Shown here: piece after piece, positions 40,965 through 50,652 of the stretch
How the letters are laid out: each line of letters begins with the position of its first letter
Numbering within the stretch: the stretch's first letter is position 1
Assembly: GCA_902651635.1 (NCBI GenBank)
Contig: CACRSC010001918.1
Coordinates: forward strand, 182,842 to 246,841
Length of the DNA stretch: 64,000 bases
Source of the DNA: Mastigamoeba balamuthi
Lineage: Eukaryota; Evosea; Mastigamoebida; Mastigamoebidae
Direction: 5' to 3'
Translations under genes and position numbers: made by a program
The notes under the pieces: model-generated
The model's input: only the letters and a program-made list of their open reading frames with translations
Told to the model about the DNA's origin: nothing
Database searches by the model: none

Positions 40965-42135
40965 ATGAAGCCGCTGCTGCTGCACGCGCACACGCGCGCC
41001 ATCACACACATCGAGTACAACTACGACGGCGACCTCATCTTCACGTCGGCCAAGGACCAGACCCCCATGGCACGCCACCTCCGCCGCCACATCGCGTCAC
41101 GCCACTCGGCGTCACGCCACACCGCGTCGCATCGCCTGTCGCGTCGCTCTGACGAGGGTCTGACGGTCGCAGGCGTGGCGGACGGACAACGGGGAGCGCC
41201 TGGGGACGTACGAGGGCCACAAGGGCGCTGTGTGGTACCTGAGCGTCAACCGCCTGACGACGCGCCTGCTGACGGGCAGCGCGGACCAGACGGCGCGCAT
41301 CTGGGACATCGAGTCGGGTGCGCAGAGCAGAGGGCGACGGGAGATGGGAGATGAGGGGGGGCGGAGATCAATTGACTGGCACTGACACCGACACGACTGG
41401 GGGGGAGCAGGGAAGGAGCTGCGGTGCTTCCAGCACGACACGCCTGTGCGGTGCGTGCAGTGGGCGACGGGGGACAAGCTGTTCCTGACGGTGACGGACG
41501 CGGTGCGCGGGTACGAGCCGCACGTGTTTGTGTACCGCTACGCCGAGGACGAGAGCCAGCAGCTGCACAAGCCCGTGCTGGACATACGGGGCTTTGCGCA
41601 GGGCGTCAAGGTGACGCACGCGGCGTGGGCGCCGCTCAACGAGGCGCTGGTGGTGAGCAGCGAGGACGGCGTGGTGCGCGTCTACGACGCCGAGACGGGG
41701 CAGAAGCGGCGCGAGATGCACGAGCACGACAAGAGCGTGGTGCAGATCGCCTACGACCGCCACGGGCTGCTCTTCGCGACGGCCTCCAAGGACGGCAAGG
41801 CCAAGCTCTTTGACGCGCGCTCGTACGAGCTGCTCAAGACCTACGACACGCACCACCCCGTCAACAGCGCCGCCCTCAGCCCCCTGCGCGACCACGTGCT
41901 CACGGGCGGCGGCCAGGACTCCAACGTCGTCACCACCACCCGCGTCGACAACTCGCAGTTCGCGGCCGTCCTCTGGGACCTCGTCCACCAGGAGGAGATC
42001 GGCCGCGTCCCCGGCCACTTTGGGCCCATCCACTCGCTCGCCTTTGCCCCCGACGGCCGCGGCTTCGCCTCGGGCAGCGAGGACGGCTACATCCGCCTGC
42101 ACCGCTTTGACGACGCCTACTTCTCCTCCATGTGA
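40965..42135 (+). CDS. EIF3I: Translation initiation factor eIF3 subunit i (WD40)
   Basis: The exons are 40965-41069, 41173-41317 and 41411-42135, giving 324 residues, the same length as animal eIF3i. The start [19 protein letters not shown] matches the family's first WD blade. Other blades are [57 protein letters not shown], and the C-terminal [19 protein letters not shown] with [13 protein letters not shown]. eIF3i sits in the eIF3 complex on the 40S ribosome. The first intron begins with GC (donor gcacgc after ATG), not GT. The frame and the exact family length support this GC-AG reading. Confidence 0.95.
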
Positions 42136-42699
42136 CCTCGCCCCTGCCCCTCCTGACGCGCTGGGGGCTCCCCTCACCTCCCCGGAGCTGCAACAGTGCA
42201 TTCGCTTTCTCTGCCCTCTGCCTCGGCCCTGTTTTCCGATTGCTCGGTCGATTGTCCCGATTGTCCCGATTGCCCCGTTGTCCCTCTCGGCGTGTCTGTT
42301 GCCTTTTCCCCTGCTGATGTGCGTGCACCTCGCGGATTTGCCCTATCTGGCCCCTCTTCCCCCAAGCCTGCGGGGGGGCCACGGGGGCAGCGCCCCCCCT
42401 CCTGCTGGCCCAGCGGCGCCCAGGGGCGCGGAGCCGCCGGCAGGGACGGCAGGGACGGGGCGAGGGAACGAGGGTCCCATACGGTACTGAGCGAATCTGC
42501 CGTTGGGACACGAGGAAAACCGTGAGAATGATGGTGCGAGACCACCCAAAAAAATCAGCGACATCAGCAGAGAACAGAGAGCGACACACCACCACCACCA
42601 CCACCCACGCTGCTAGATCCACCCAGAGGCCACTCGCCAGGCACCAGCAACGAGCAGCAGCACCAGCACCAGCACCAGCAGCCTCAGCCAGCAGCAGCG
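42136..42699. other. Intergenic / 5' region of the CudA-like gene
   Basis: The region contains C/T-rich and CAC-repeat tracts, then agcaccagcagc repeats just upstream of 42700. No gene is seen. It probably includes the 5' UTR. Confidence 0.4.
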
Positions 42700-44514
42700 A
42701 TGACAGCAGCAGCGCCGCGCCAGCAGCAGCAGCACGAGGCCCAGCAGGGCCACGAGGCCCCCGAGCAGCAGGCACCCCGCATCCTCATCGGCAACACCAA
42801 GGTCTTCACCTCGGCCCCTTTTGTCGTACGCATCTCTTGCTCTCCTGGCCCTTTTCCTCTGCACACGCAACACACGCACCAGTCCCACACCCCACCCGCC
42901 CACCTCCCGCACCCACCGCCCGCGTTCCTTTTCACCCGTGCCCCCCTTCCTTCCACGCGCTTCGCCCACGTGGCGTCGTCGCTCCCGTTTTGTGCGTTGC
43001 TGCTCTCGATGTTTGCTCTCTGTTGCCGCGGTTGCCTTTTTGGTGCGGTGCTGTGGTAGCGTCTGTGTTGCCGTTGTGGTAGCCCCGTGTGGGAGTGGGG
43101 GTGGTGTGGAAGCAAAATACCCCCCCACACACAGCCCCCCAGCTGTGGTAGTGGTAGCCCCACGCGCGCGCGGGCCTGCTGCCGGTCTCAGTCGTGCACA
43201 CACACACACGCACACGGACACGCCACCCATCTGACCCATGCGGGGGGCGCACGCCAGGCGACGGTGACGATGGGCGCCACGTGGATGCAGGCGCACGGCG
43301 TCGTCATGGAGGAGGTCTGGTCTGCGGGCCTCAGGGCCCTCACCTACTCGGACCGCGACGACAACACCCGTGAGCCCCTGCGCCCTCCACCCCTGTGCCT
43401 CGCACTGCAGCACACTGACGCCCGCGCGCATCTGTGGCTGTGGGGCTGTGTGGTGCACCGTCATGCGTGCGTCATCGGGGCACGCAGCGATCCCCAACTG
43501 CAAGAAGTGCTACCGGCGGGGCTCCATCGTGCGCATGGGCGTCGTCGACATGAGCAGCTCGCTGGTGTCGCGCGACAACGCGCAGCCGGGGCTCGTCAGC
43601 ATCGTCTTTGACTATTGCAGATCGTACGGACACAGCACAGCAGCACATTCGCTTGACTTTGCTTCTCTCTTCTCCTGTCCTTTCCCCATTCTCTCCTTCT
43701 CTCCTTCTCCTTCTTCTCCCACTTCGCTCTCCTCTGCTCCCCTTCTTCCTCTTCTCCTGTCCACACGGCTCACGGGGGATGTCCCGGGGGGGGCAGGTAC
43801 TGCAACTCGTCGCGGCTGCACCTGGGGTGCAGGGTGCGCATCGGGATGGAGCTGCGCACGAGCATCGGGCCCATCAAGGTGTTCTCGGACCCCCTGACGC
43901 TCTGCTCCAAGCCCACCACCCGCGAGGACATACTCCGCGTCCCCGGCTCCCGCAAGAAGCCCCTCGCCAGCCCCAGCCCCCTCCCCCTCCCCTGCCCCTG
44001 CGCCTGCCCCGGCCCCTGCGCCTGCCCCGGGGGCCTCGGCCTCAGCCTCAGCCTGGGCACGACGCCCTGCACGACCCCCGCCGTCTCGCCCGCGTCGGCC
44101 GCTGCGGCCCTGTGCCCCTGCCCCCCGCTGCTCGCCCTCGCCGACAACTCGGCCACCACGCCCCAGAGCTCCTCCGACGACGGCACCGGCCCCGACGACG
44201 ACGACGACGACGAGGAGGCCCCCGACGACGCCTACGACCCGCACGCAGAGGCCATCGTCTCCCCCGACCCCTGGGCCGCTGGCTCCCTCGGCCTCAGCCT
44301 CGGCCTCGGGGGCGCTGCTGCGGCGCCCGGGGCGGCGGTGCCGGGGGTGGCCCCGCTGGCGCTGTCGCTGGCGATGGAGGACATGAGCGAGGGGTCGCGC
44401 GGGGCCCTCGTGCGGGAGCTGGAGAGCCTCGAGGCGCAGCAGCTGCTCCGCTACCTGCAGATCAGGGCCGTCAAGGAGGCCGCCCTCGCAGCCCCCTCCT
44501 GCCCCAGGAAGTAG
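42700..44514 (+). CDS. CudA-like putative transcription factor
   Basis: The exons are 42700-42825, 43258-43369, 43488-43623 and 43797-44514, giving 363 residues in frame. The Gln-rich start (MTAAAPRQQQQHEAQ) leads to GNTKVFTSAPFV, WMQAHGVVMEEVWSAG, a CxxC element (PNCKKCYRRGSIVRMG), and CNSSRLHLGCRVRIGMEL...IKVFSDPLTLCSKP. A Cys-x-Ser-Ser-Arg-x-His motif followed by a strand ending SDPL.LCSK recalls the core of CudA-type DNA-binding proteins known from Dictyostelium and Entamoeba. That assignment is from memory of the pattern and is tentative. The C-terminus has an acidic Asp/Glu run and a short coiled helix (LVRELESLEAQQLLRYLQI). The 432-bp first intron is unusually long for this window. Confidence 0.5.
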
Positions 44515-44649
44515 GCGCGGGCCGCAGCGGCAGCCCTCGCACAGCCACACGCACGCACACGGCACACGGCACACACGCACGCCCCCCGAGCCACAGCCCC
44601 TCCTCTGTAATTATTCAATTGATGCCCGCTTGACTATTCGCACGACTTT

Positions 44650-45305
44650 TCNCAACGCCCTCGAGGGCCGGGGCCGCGCCGTCTGCGCCGAGGCCCGCCT
44701 GCCCGCGGCCGTCGTGCGCGGGGTGCTGCGGGCGCCGTCGGCAGCGGCCATGGCGCGGGTCTGCGCGCTCAAGAACCACCTGGGCAGCGCGCTGGCGGGG
44801 GCGGGGCCCGGGGGCCTCAACGCCCACGCGGCCAACGTCGTGGCCGCCGTCTTCCTGGCCACGGGGCAGGACGCCGCGCAGGTCGTCGAGAGCAGCAGCT
44901 GCACGACGCTCCTCGAGGAGGTCGAGCCCGCCGCGGGCGAGGAGGGCCAGGGCCCCGCGCTGCTGGCCTCGTGCACGATGCCCTCGATCGAGGTGGGCAC
45001 TGTCGGCGGGGGCACGCGCCTGCCCGCCCAGCGCGCCTGCCAGCGCCTCCTCGGCGTCGAGGGCTCGGGCGACCCCGTCGGCGCCAACGCCGAGCGCCTC
45101 GCCCGCACCCTCTGCGCCGCCGTCCTCGCCGGGGAGCTCTCCCTGCTCGCCTCGCTCGCCAGTGCGCGCAGACAGACGCACAACAAACACGCGCGCACGC
45201 GCACAATCAGCTGACTTGGGCGCCACACCAGGGAGCGAGGACGACCTCGTGCAGGCGCACCTCAAGCTCAACAGGAAGCCCCAGCAGCAGCAGCAGCAGC
45301 AGTAG
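44650..45305 (+). CDS. HMGR: HMG-CoA reductase, C-terminal part only (5' lost in assembly gap)
   Basis: Reading starts at the N at 44652: NALEGRGRAVCAEA corresponds to the family's WIEGRGKSVVCEA region. It continues with ALKNHLGSALAG (catalytic Lys), NAHAANVVAAVFLATGQDAAQ (catalytic Asp), LASCTMPSIEVGTVGGGT and AGELSLLASLA. After one intron (45163-45232) it ends DLVQAHLKLNRK (catalytic His) and a poly-Gln tail before TAG at 45303. The enzyme makes mevalonate. The first half of the catalytic domain, including the Glu of the ENVIG motif, and any membrane region are missing, not mutated: upstream of the N the sequence is intergenic. Confidence 0.93.
44652..44652. other. Assembly gap (single N) truncating HMG-CoA reductase
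   Basis: One undetermined base separates non-coding sequence downstream of the CudA-like gene from mid-domain coding sequence of HMG-CoA reductase. The gap must therefore stand for at least several hundred missing bases. Confidence 0.85.
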
Positions 45306-45626
45306 GCGGTCTGCGAAGGAGGCGATGCAGCAAGGGCACAGCGAGGGCGCCACAGGGCCCCGGTGAGGAAAGAGTGCCGCTTAGGGCCCGAAAGGGCTGA
45401 ACACTAAAAATAGAAAAAGGGCTAGCGAGCGATCTCGGGCCCCATTTGTCGCCCCGTCGCCCGTGGTGTTTGAGACCTGCCGCGTTGTGTGTGTTGACGA
45501 AAGAGCGGGGAGCAGAGGCGGCACTGCCCCCTTTGCACATTTTTCACAGATCACCAGAGCGCAAAGCAGAGCAGCAAAGCAGCAGAGAAGCACAGCAGCA
45601 CAGCGCAGCGCAGCAGAGCAGAGCGC
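45306..45626. other. Intergenic, promoter of the TKL kinase
   Basis: The region contains gagcgatctcgggcccc near 45427 and CAG-type repeats (cacagcagcacagcgcagcg) in the probable 5' UTR. No gene is present. Confidence 0.35.
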
Positions 45627-47782
45627 ATGCTCAAGTCGCAGCAGATGCAGCTGCCGGCGGTGCCCGGGCTGGCGGGCGACGCGCGGGGCCCCGGGACGTG
45701 CGCCATCTGCTTCAAGGGGGTGCAGCGCGGAGGCCCCGACTACGTCTGCTTCATCTACTCGGGTGCACACCCACAGCCACCCACAGCCACCCCAGCCACC
45801 TCCAAGCCACCCAGTCACTCCCAGTCACCCCCCCAGCGACCCCACCCTGACCCCTGCGCCCCCAGAGTACCACCAGACGTGCTGGCTGGCGCAGCAGGAC
45901 GCCCTCGCCAAGCAGCAGGCCCAGCAGCAGCAGGGGCAGCAGGGGCAGCAGCAGCACGGGGGGCAGCGCTCGCGGGTGCTCTCGTCGCCGCTGGGCTCCG
46001 GGGGCGTCAGCTTCTCGCCCGCCCCCTCGCCCTCGCCCGAGGGCAGCTGCGCCCCCTCCCAGCAGAGCAGGACGGCCACGCCCTCCCGCCCCTCCTCTCT
46101 CGGCCGCCCCCTCCACGCCCGCGCCTCCTCCTCCGACCGCACGGCCCCCCCTTCGGCCACCGCCCCTCTCCCCTCCGCCACCCCCTCCGCCACCGCCACC
46201 GCCAGCGGCAGCGGCAGCGGCAGCGGCAGCGGGGCAGCGGCGCCCCTCGAGGCCCCCCGCGACGCCAGCGGCAGCGGCAGCGGCAGGGAGGGGAGGGGGG
46301 CGGGGCGCATCGCGCGGGCGCTGAGCGGGCGGCTGCGGGTGCGCTCCGTGTCGAGCAGCCCCGCGCAGGCCCCCCGCGGCGACGCCCTGGCCACTGCCCT
46401 GGCCGAGGCCGACGACGACGCCCCCTGCCCCTCGTGCAGGAGCACCGGCGCCTCCCCCTCGGCCACGCCCTCTGCCACGCCCTCGGCCACGCCGTCGCCC
46501 CCGGGGTCGCCGCCCCGCTCGCCCCGCGCAGAGGCCCTGGCCAGCGGCAGCGGCAGCGGCAGCGCCACAGCGACGGCGACAGCGAGCACGCGGCGGGTGT
46601 TCAGCCTGAGCGCCCTCTTCCGGAGGCGGGGCAGCGGAGGCAGCGGGGGCGAGGGGGAGAGCGAGAGCGTGGAGAAGCGGAGCCAGGAGCGGCACAGGGA
46701 GCGGGAGCGGTACGAGGGGGCGCGGCAGGCGCAGGCGCTGGCGCAGACGGTGCTGCCCTCGGGGGCGGTGGCCGTGGAGGAGCGGCCCCTGGGCCAGGGG
46801 GCCTCGGCGGTGGTCTACCGGGGGAGGTGCGGGGGCCAGGCGGTGGCCGTCAAGGTGCTCAAGTGCCCCATGCTCACCGAGGAGGAGAAGACCGACATGT
46901 GCCGCGAGATCCTCCTCATGCGCGAGGCCCGCAACCCCCACGTCGTCGCCCTCGTCGGCATCGTCCACGAGCCCGGCAAGGTCTGGATCGTCACCGAGTT
47001 CGTCCCCGGCGGCACCCTCAAGGCCGCCCTCGCCCGCGGCCCCCTCCCCGCCCCCGTCAAGCTCCGCGTCGCCCTCGACGTCGCCAAGGGCCTCGCCTTC
47101 CTCCACGGGCACGCGCAGAGAGGGCGCTCTCTCTCTCTCTCTCTCTATCCCAGGCACTGACCGCACATCCGCAGGCTGGGCATCATACACCGCGACCTCA
47201 AGAGCGACAACCTCCTCGTCGTCTCGCTCGACGTGACCCCCGCCCTCTACACCACCATCAAGTTCATCGACTTTGGCGCCAGCCGCAAGGTCTCGGCAAA
47301 GTCGGAGAAGTTCTACACAAAGGGCGTCGGCACCCCCGTCTGTGCGGCCCCCACCACCCACGCACACTCCTGGCAGCCTCCTCTCCTGACGGCCCCCGCA
47401 GACATGTCCCCCGAGGTGCTCCTCGGCGGCAAGTACTCCATGTCCACCGACATCTTCTCCTTCGCAGTCCTCCTCTGGGGTCCGCGCCTCCCCCCTCCCT
47501 CCCTCCCCTGCAGCAGCGACAAGGGGGCAGCACCCGCCTGACAAGCAGCACCGCACCGCAACAGAGCTCTACGCGCAGAAGGAGCCCTACAGCGAGTTTG
47601 GGTGCAACGGCTCGTGGAAGGTGGCCCAGTTTGTGACGTCGGGCAACAGGCTGCCCATGCCCCACGGCACGCCCATGGAGATGGTGGAGCTCATACAGGC
47701 CTGCTGGTCGCAGCACCCCGAGAACAGACCCCTCACCACCAAGATTGTACAGACCCTCTCTGCGATGCAGAACAAGCAGTAG
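45627..47782 (+). CDS. TKL-type protein kinase with N-terminal Cys/His zinc-binding motif
   Basis: The exons are 45627-45762, 45866-47108, 47175-47341, 47402-47479 and 47565-47782, giving 613 residues in frame. The N-terminus (residues ~20-55) has CAICFKGVQRGGPDYVC and, after the first splice, EYHQTCW, a small treble-clef-like zinc motif. A long Ser/Pro/Gly/Gln-rich linker follows, with GSGSGSG and SATPSAT runs. The kinase domain shows GQGASAVVYRG, VAVKVLK, HRDLKSDNLL, DFGASR, GTP followed by YMSPEVL across a splice, and DIFSFAVLLWEL. HRDLKSDN and the activation segment fit TKL/Dictyostelium-type kinases. The intron at 47109-47174 needs a GC donor (gcacgc) to give FLHGLGIIHRDL, the expected sequence. 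Confidence 0.9.
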
Positions 47783-48321
47783 CAGAGGGGCCTCCCATCC
47801 CTTCACCCCCGCACCCCCCGCACTCACACAGCAAGCCTCGGCAACACAGAGACGCCTCGCTAGCAAGGGGCGAACTGCAGTCCTTTTACATCGCTGCAGC
47901 TGCCCGCTTTTTATTCCAGCCACTCTCAGTGGTCTCGGCTCATAGCCCCCACCATGTTTCCATTCTGTACTGTACTGTGCTCCCTTGCTCGACTGCGTTG
48001 AGCCACAAGTCGGGATCCGGCCTGTATCAGCAATGCCGTGCAAGCTTCAACGACGGCGATGCGACCCCTCGTCGGGCGTCCGTACGTCAGTGACCACCCA
48101 CGCCCTCAGGTGTGTCGCACTGCTCTACTTGAATGAAGACAGAGTTCACCCCTCTCACCCCGCATCGGTATGCTCCCCTGCCCGCCAACCCTCCAGCAGC
48201 AAGTGTGAGCACCTACGAGCCTCCCTGCCGTCCGGGAAAACTAACTGGCCACTTTCGTCGGCCCCTTGTGCTGTTACACAATCAATCTCGGACGCGTTGT
48301 GAGCTTGTGACCTCCTGTCTG
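47783..48321. other. Convergent intergenic region
   Basis: Between the 3' ends of the TKL kinase and the minus-strand gene ending at 48322. No coding or RNA feature is recognised. Confidence 0.4.
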
Positions 48322-49488
48322 TCAGTCCATGTTACTGCTGATCAAGAGCTTCTGCCCGAGCCCGTCACCGATGAGGTTCCTGTTGAGCGGGTTGCGCAGC
48401 TCGTTGCGCACGTACCGCTGCGCGAAGCCGTGGGCGAGGGCGAAGTCCCTGGGCGACTGGAACCCGAGCACGACGATGACGACCGACGAGCGCACGCTGG
48501 TCTTGTGCACGAGGTACCCGGGCACGTTGGCCTGCAGGTGCGGCACGATGCCCGCCGCCATCAGCTGGTTCTCCTCCTCCGTCAGCCCCGCCGCCGAGTT
48601 GATGACGACGCTGACGGCCATCCCCAGGGGGCCCGGCTGCCTCAGGCGCAGGTCCGGGTCCACGAGCACCTGGGAGGGCGCTGCAGCCTGTGGCCGGACG
48701 AAGAAGAACTCCTCCATCCGGGGGACGGGCGACGAGTGTGCCGGCGACAGCGGCACCAGACGCGTGTCCACCACGTCGCCGCCGCGGGGGGCCGGCCGCA
48801 CGTGCCGGGCTGCGTGCCTCGCGTAGATGGCGAAGCGGTCCGAGACGATGGCGACGTCGGGGAGCACCTGCGCGGCGAGGACGAGCATCGCGCTGCCCAC
48901 GTGCCTGCGCGACGACGTGCACTGCGCCCGCACGGTCACGGCGTACAGCTCGACGCCTCGGGGCACTGGCTCGCCCGCAGAGGTCAGTTACCGCTGCACC
49001 CCTCGAAGACAGAGCAGCCAGGAGAGACAGACTGAATCGATGGCCAGAGAGAACCTGACCGCTGTCACGCGTGCACATGGGGGCAGGTGCTTATACCCCC
49101 AAAACAGGGCAGCAAAGTGCAGTCGCCCAAAATGGATACTAACAAAGGGAATCAGCGGCACCAGCTCACCTTCTCTGCGCAGCCTCTCCTGCTCTCTCGA
49201 GTTCTCCGACACGCTCAGGACGCCCCCGCACCGGGCGCAGTCCACGCCCGCGAGGGTGTCCGGCCTGCAGCACTTGGCGCTGAGGAGGGCGGCGCGGACT
49301 TCGCTCCGCGAGAGGCGTCGCTCAGTGCGCCAGCAGGAGCGGAGCAGCAGCAGCGCAGTGAAGGCCCGGTGGTGGAACAGCACACGGGCGCTGAGGCTGA
49401 GCACAGGCGCCTGGAACGCCGCAAACACCAGGTCGTCCAGCGTGTGCTGGGCGCCAGACACCACCCTCGAGTGCGGCAGCGGTTCCAT
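48322..49488 (-). CDS. Unrecognised two-exon protein, possible distant relative of the CudA-like gene
   Basis: Exon 1 is 49488-49169, from MEPLPHSRVVSG. Exon 2 is 48965-48322, ending QKLLISSNMD and TGA. The intron is 203 nt with a GTGAGC donor, and the joined frame is about 321 residues. It holds a CxxC element (VDCARCGGVLSVSE), then CTSSRRHVGSAMLVL...VAIVSDRFAIYARHA. This repeats the order of the protein at 42700 (CxxC, C.SSR.H.G, then .SD....). The similarity is short and only visual. The C-terminal half (EEFFFVRPQ, GMAVSVVINSAAG, SVVIVVLGFQSP) matches nothing I know. There is no signal peptide. Confidence 0.5.
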
Positions 49489-49799
49489 TGCAAGGCTCCT
49501 CTTAAATGGTGCACTCCTCTGTGTATCCGTCCCTCCGCTGATGCACAAAATCACAACAGGGCAGCCAGGCCCAAAACAGCAACGTCCCGGTGCACATTCT
49601 CACACGATCCTGCATACTGCCATACCATGTGCTTGCCCACTCTCCAGCCACTGACGTTTCCACTAATGCTCGTGACAGCTTAATGGCACCACAAACCACC
49701 ACTTCGTTTGACCTTCAAGGAGCATCGAGGCACCGTGCTGCCACTCTCTTGCCGTGTGCCACCGTGGCCCTCAGGCAGCGCCCCTCCCAAGCCTACGCA

Positions 49800-50570
49800 T
49801 CACCCGGCGCTGCTGCTTTCTGGATGTCCCCCCCCCCCCCTATCAGTGCGATGTCCCGCGGAGGCGCCGCCTTTTCCGTGATCCCGAAGAGCCCTTACGA
49901 CAGCGGCCCTCTGCGCCCCTGCGTGAACGCCGTGAGCACAAGGGCAGAGCTGTCCACCGCCTTCCGTTGCCTCGGCGACGCTCGCGCCGGCCTCGAGGAG
50001 CGCTGTGACAGACTCGGCTCTGCCCCAGACAATGGCCATGCCGAGCTCCACTACGCCGTCGGAGTTCGCAGCGTCAGGGCCCACGCCGCCCTGAAGAGCA
50101 CCCGCTCGACATCCGCGTGCCCAGCACACATCTCTAAGTGCAACGCTGTCCCAGAGCGCCCGCCGATCTGCAAGAGGCGCCCCCGCGCCGAGCAGCCTCG
50201 AGAGCACCCGCGTGACCAGCAGCAGAAGACCCGCACTGCGTGTCATCGCTACCATGCTGTGAGCGCTCACAGACGGGGGCTGCCAATCTGAGCCCCCGTA
50301 CCGGCGGCATCGCTGTCGATGTGGGCCCTAGTGTACACGAGGAAGGCCTCCGGCGCAGCTTTCCATCAGACTGCAGCCTCATGCTCAGCCCAGAGAGGCA
50401 CACCAGACCGTGTCGGGACACCGCGCCTCCACCACCCCAACAGTCTGCGAGGGCGAGGTCGCCGTGCGAAACAAGCGCGGGCACCCGTTCCGCCACCCGC
50501 GACAAGGCCCGCACGAGCCCCCCTGTGGTTCCTCTGACGAGCAACGGAGCCTCTGTTTTGGCCAAAATGC
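49800..50570 (-). pseudogene. Ankyrin-repeat gene relic
   Basis: Ankyrin-like pieces appear in different minus-strand frames: GTALHLEMCAGHADVERVLF, AAGHAGALEAARRGG, GRAESVTALLEAGASVAEAT and VLSRLLGAGAPLAD. They fall in the order of an ankyrin array, but the frame changes between them show no splice signals. I read it as a decayed repeat gene. A run of eleven C at 49827-49837 may hide one indel. Confidence 0.5.
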
Positions 50571-50652
50571 AGGAGCCATCGGTGTTGTGCGGTGCTGCTG
50601 CTCAGACAGCCTCTGTGGTCATGCGCACACGAGGATACGTGCAGAGCGGCGT

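Noticed and set aside
41070-41172. Repeated catcgcgtcacgccac units considered as a minisatellite with a function
   Set aside because: It fits entirely inside the first intron of eIF3i and is only a few imperfect units long.
45751-47556. 601-codon minus-strand open frame opposite the TKL kinase
   Set aside because: It is the shadow of the kinase gene, with a low-complexity translation and no conserved motif; the plus-strand reading has full kinase motifs and in-frame splicing.
49827-49837. Run of eleven C as a functional element
   Set aside because: Most likely a slippage-prone homopolymer within the ankyrin relic.
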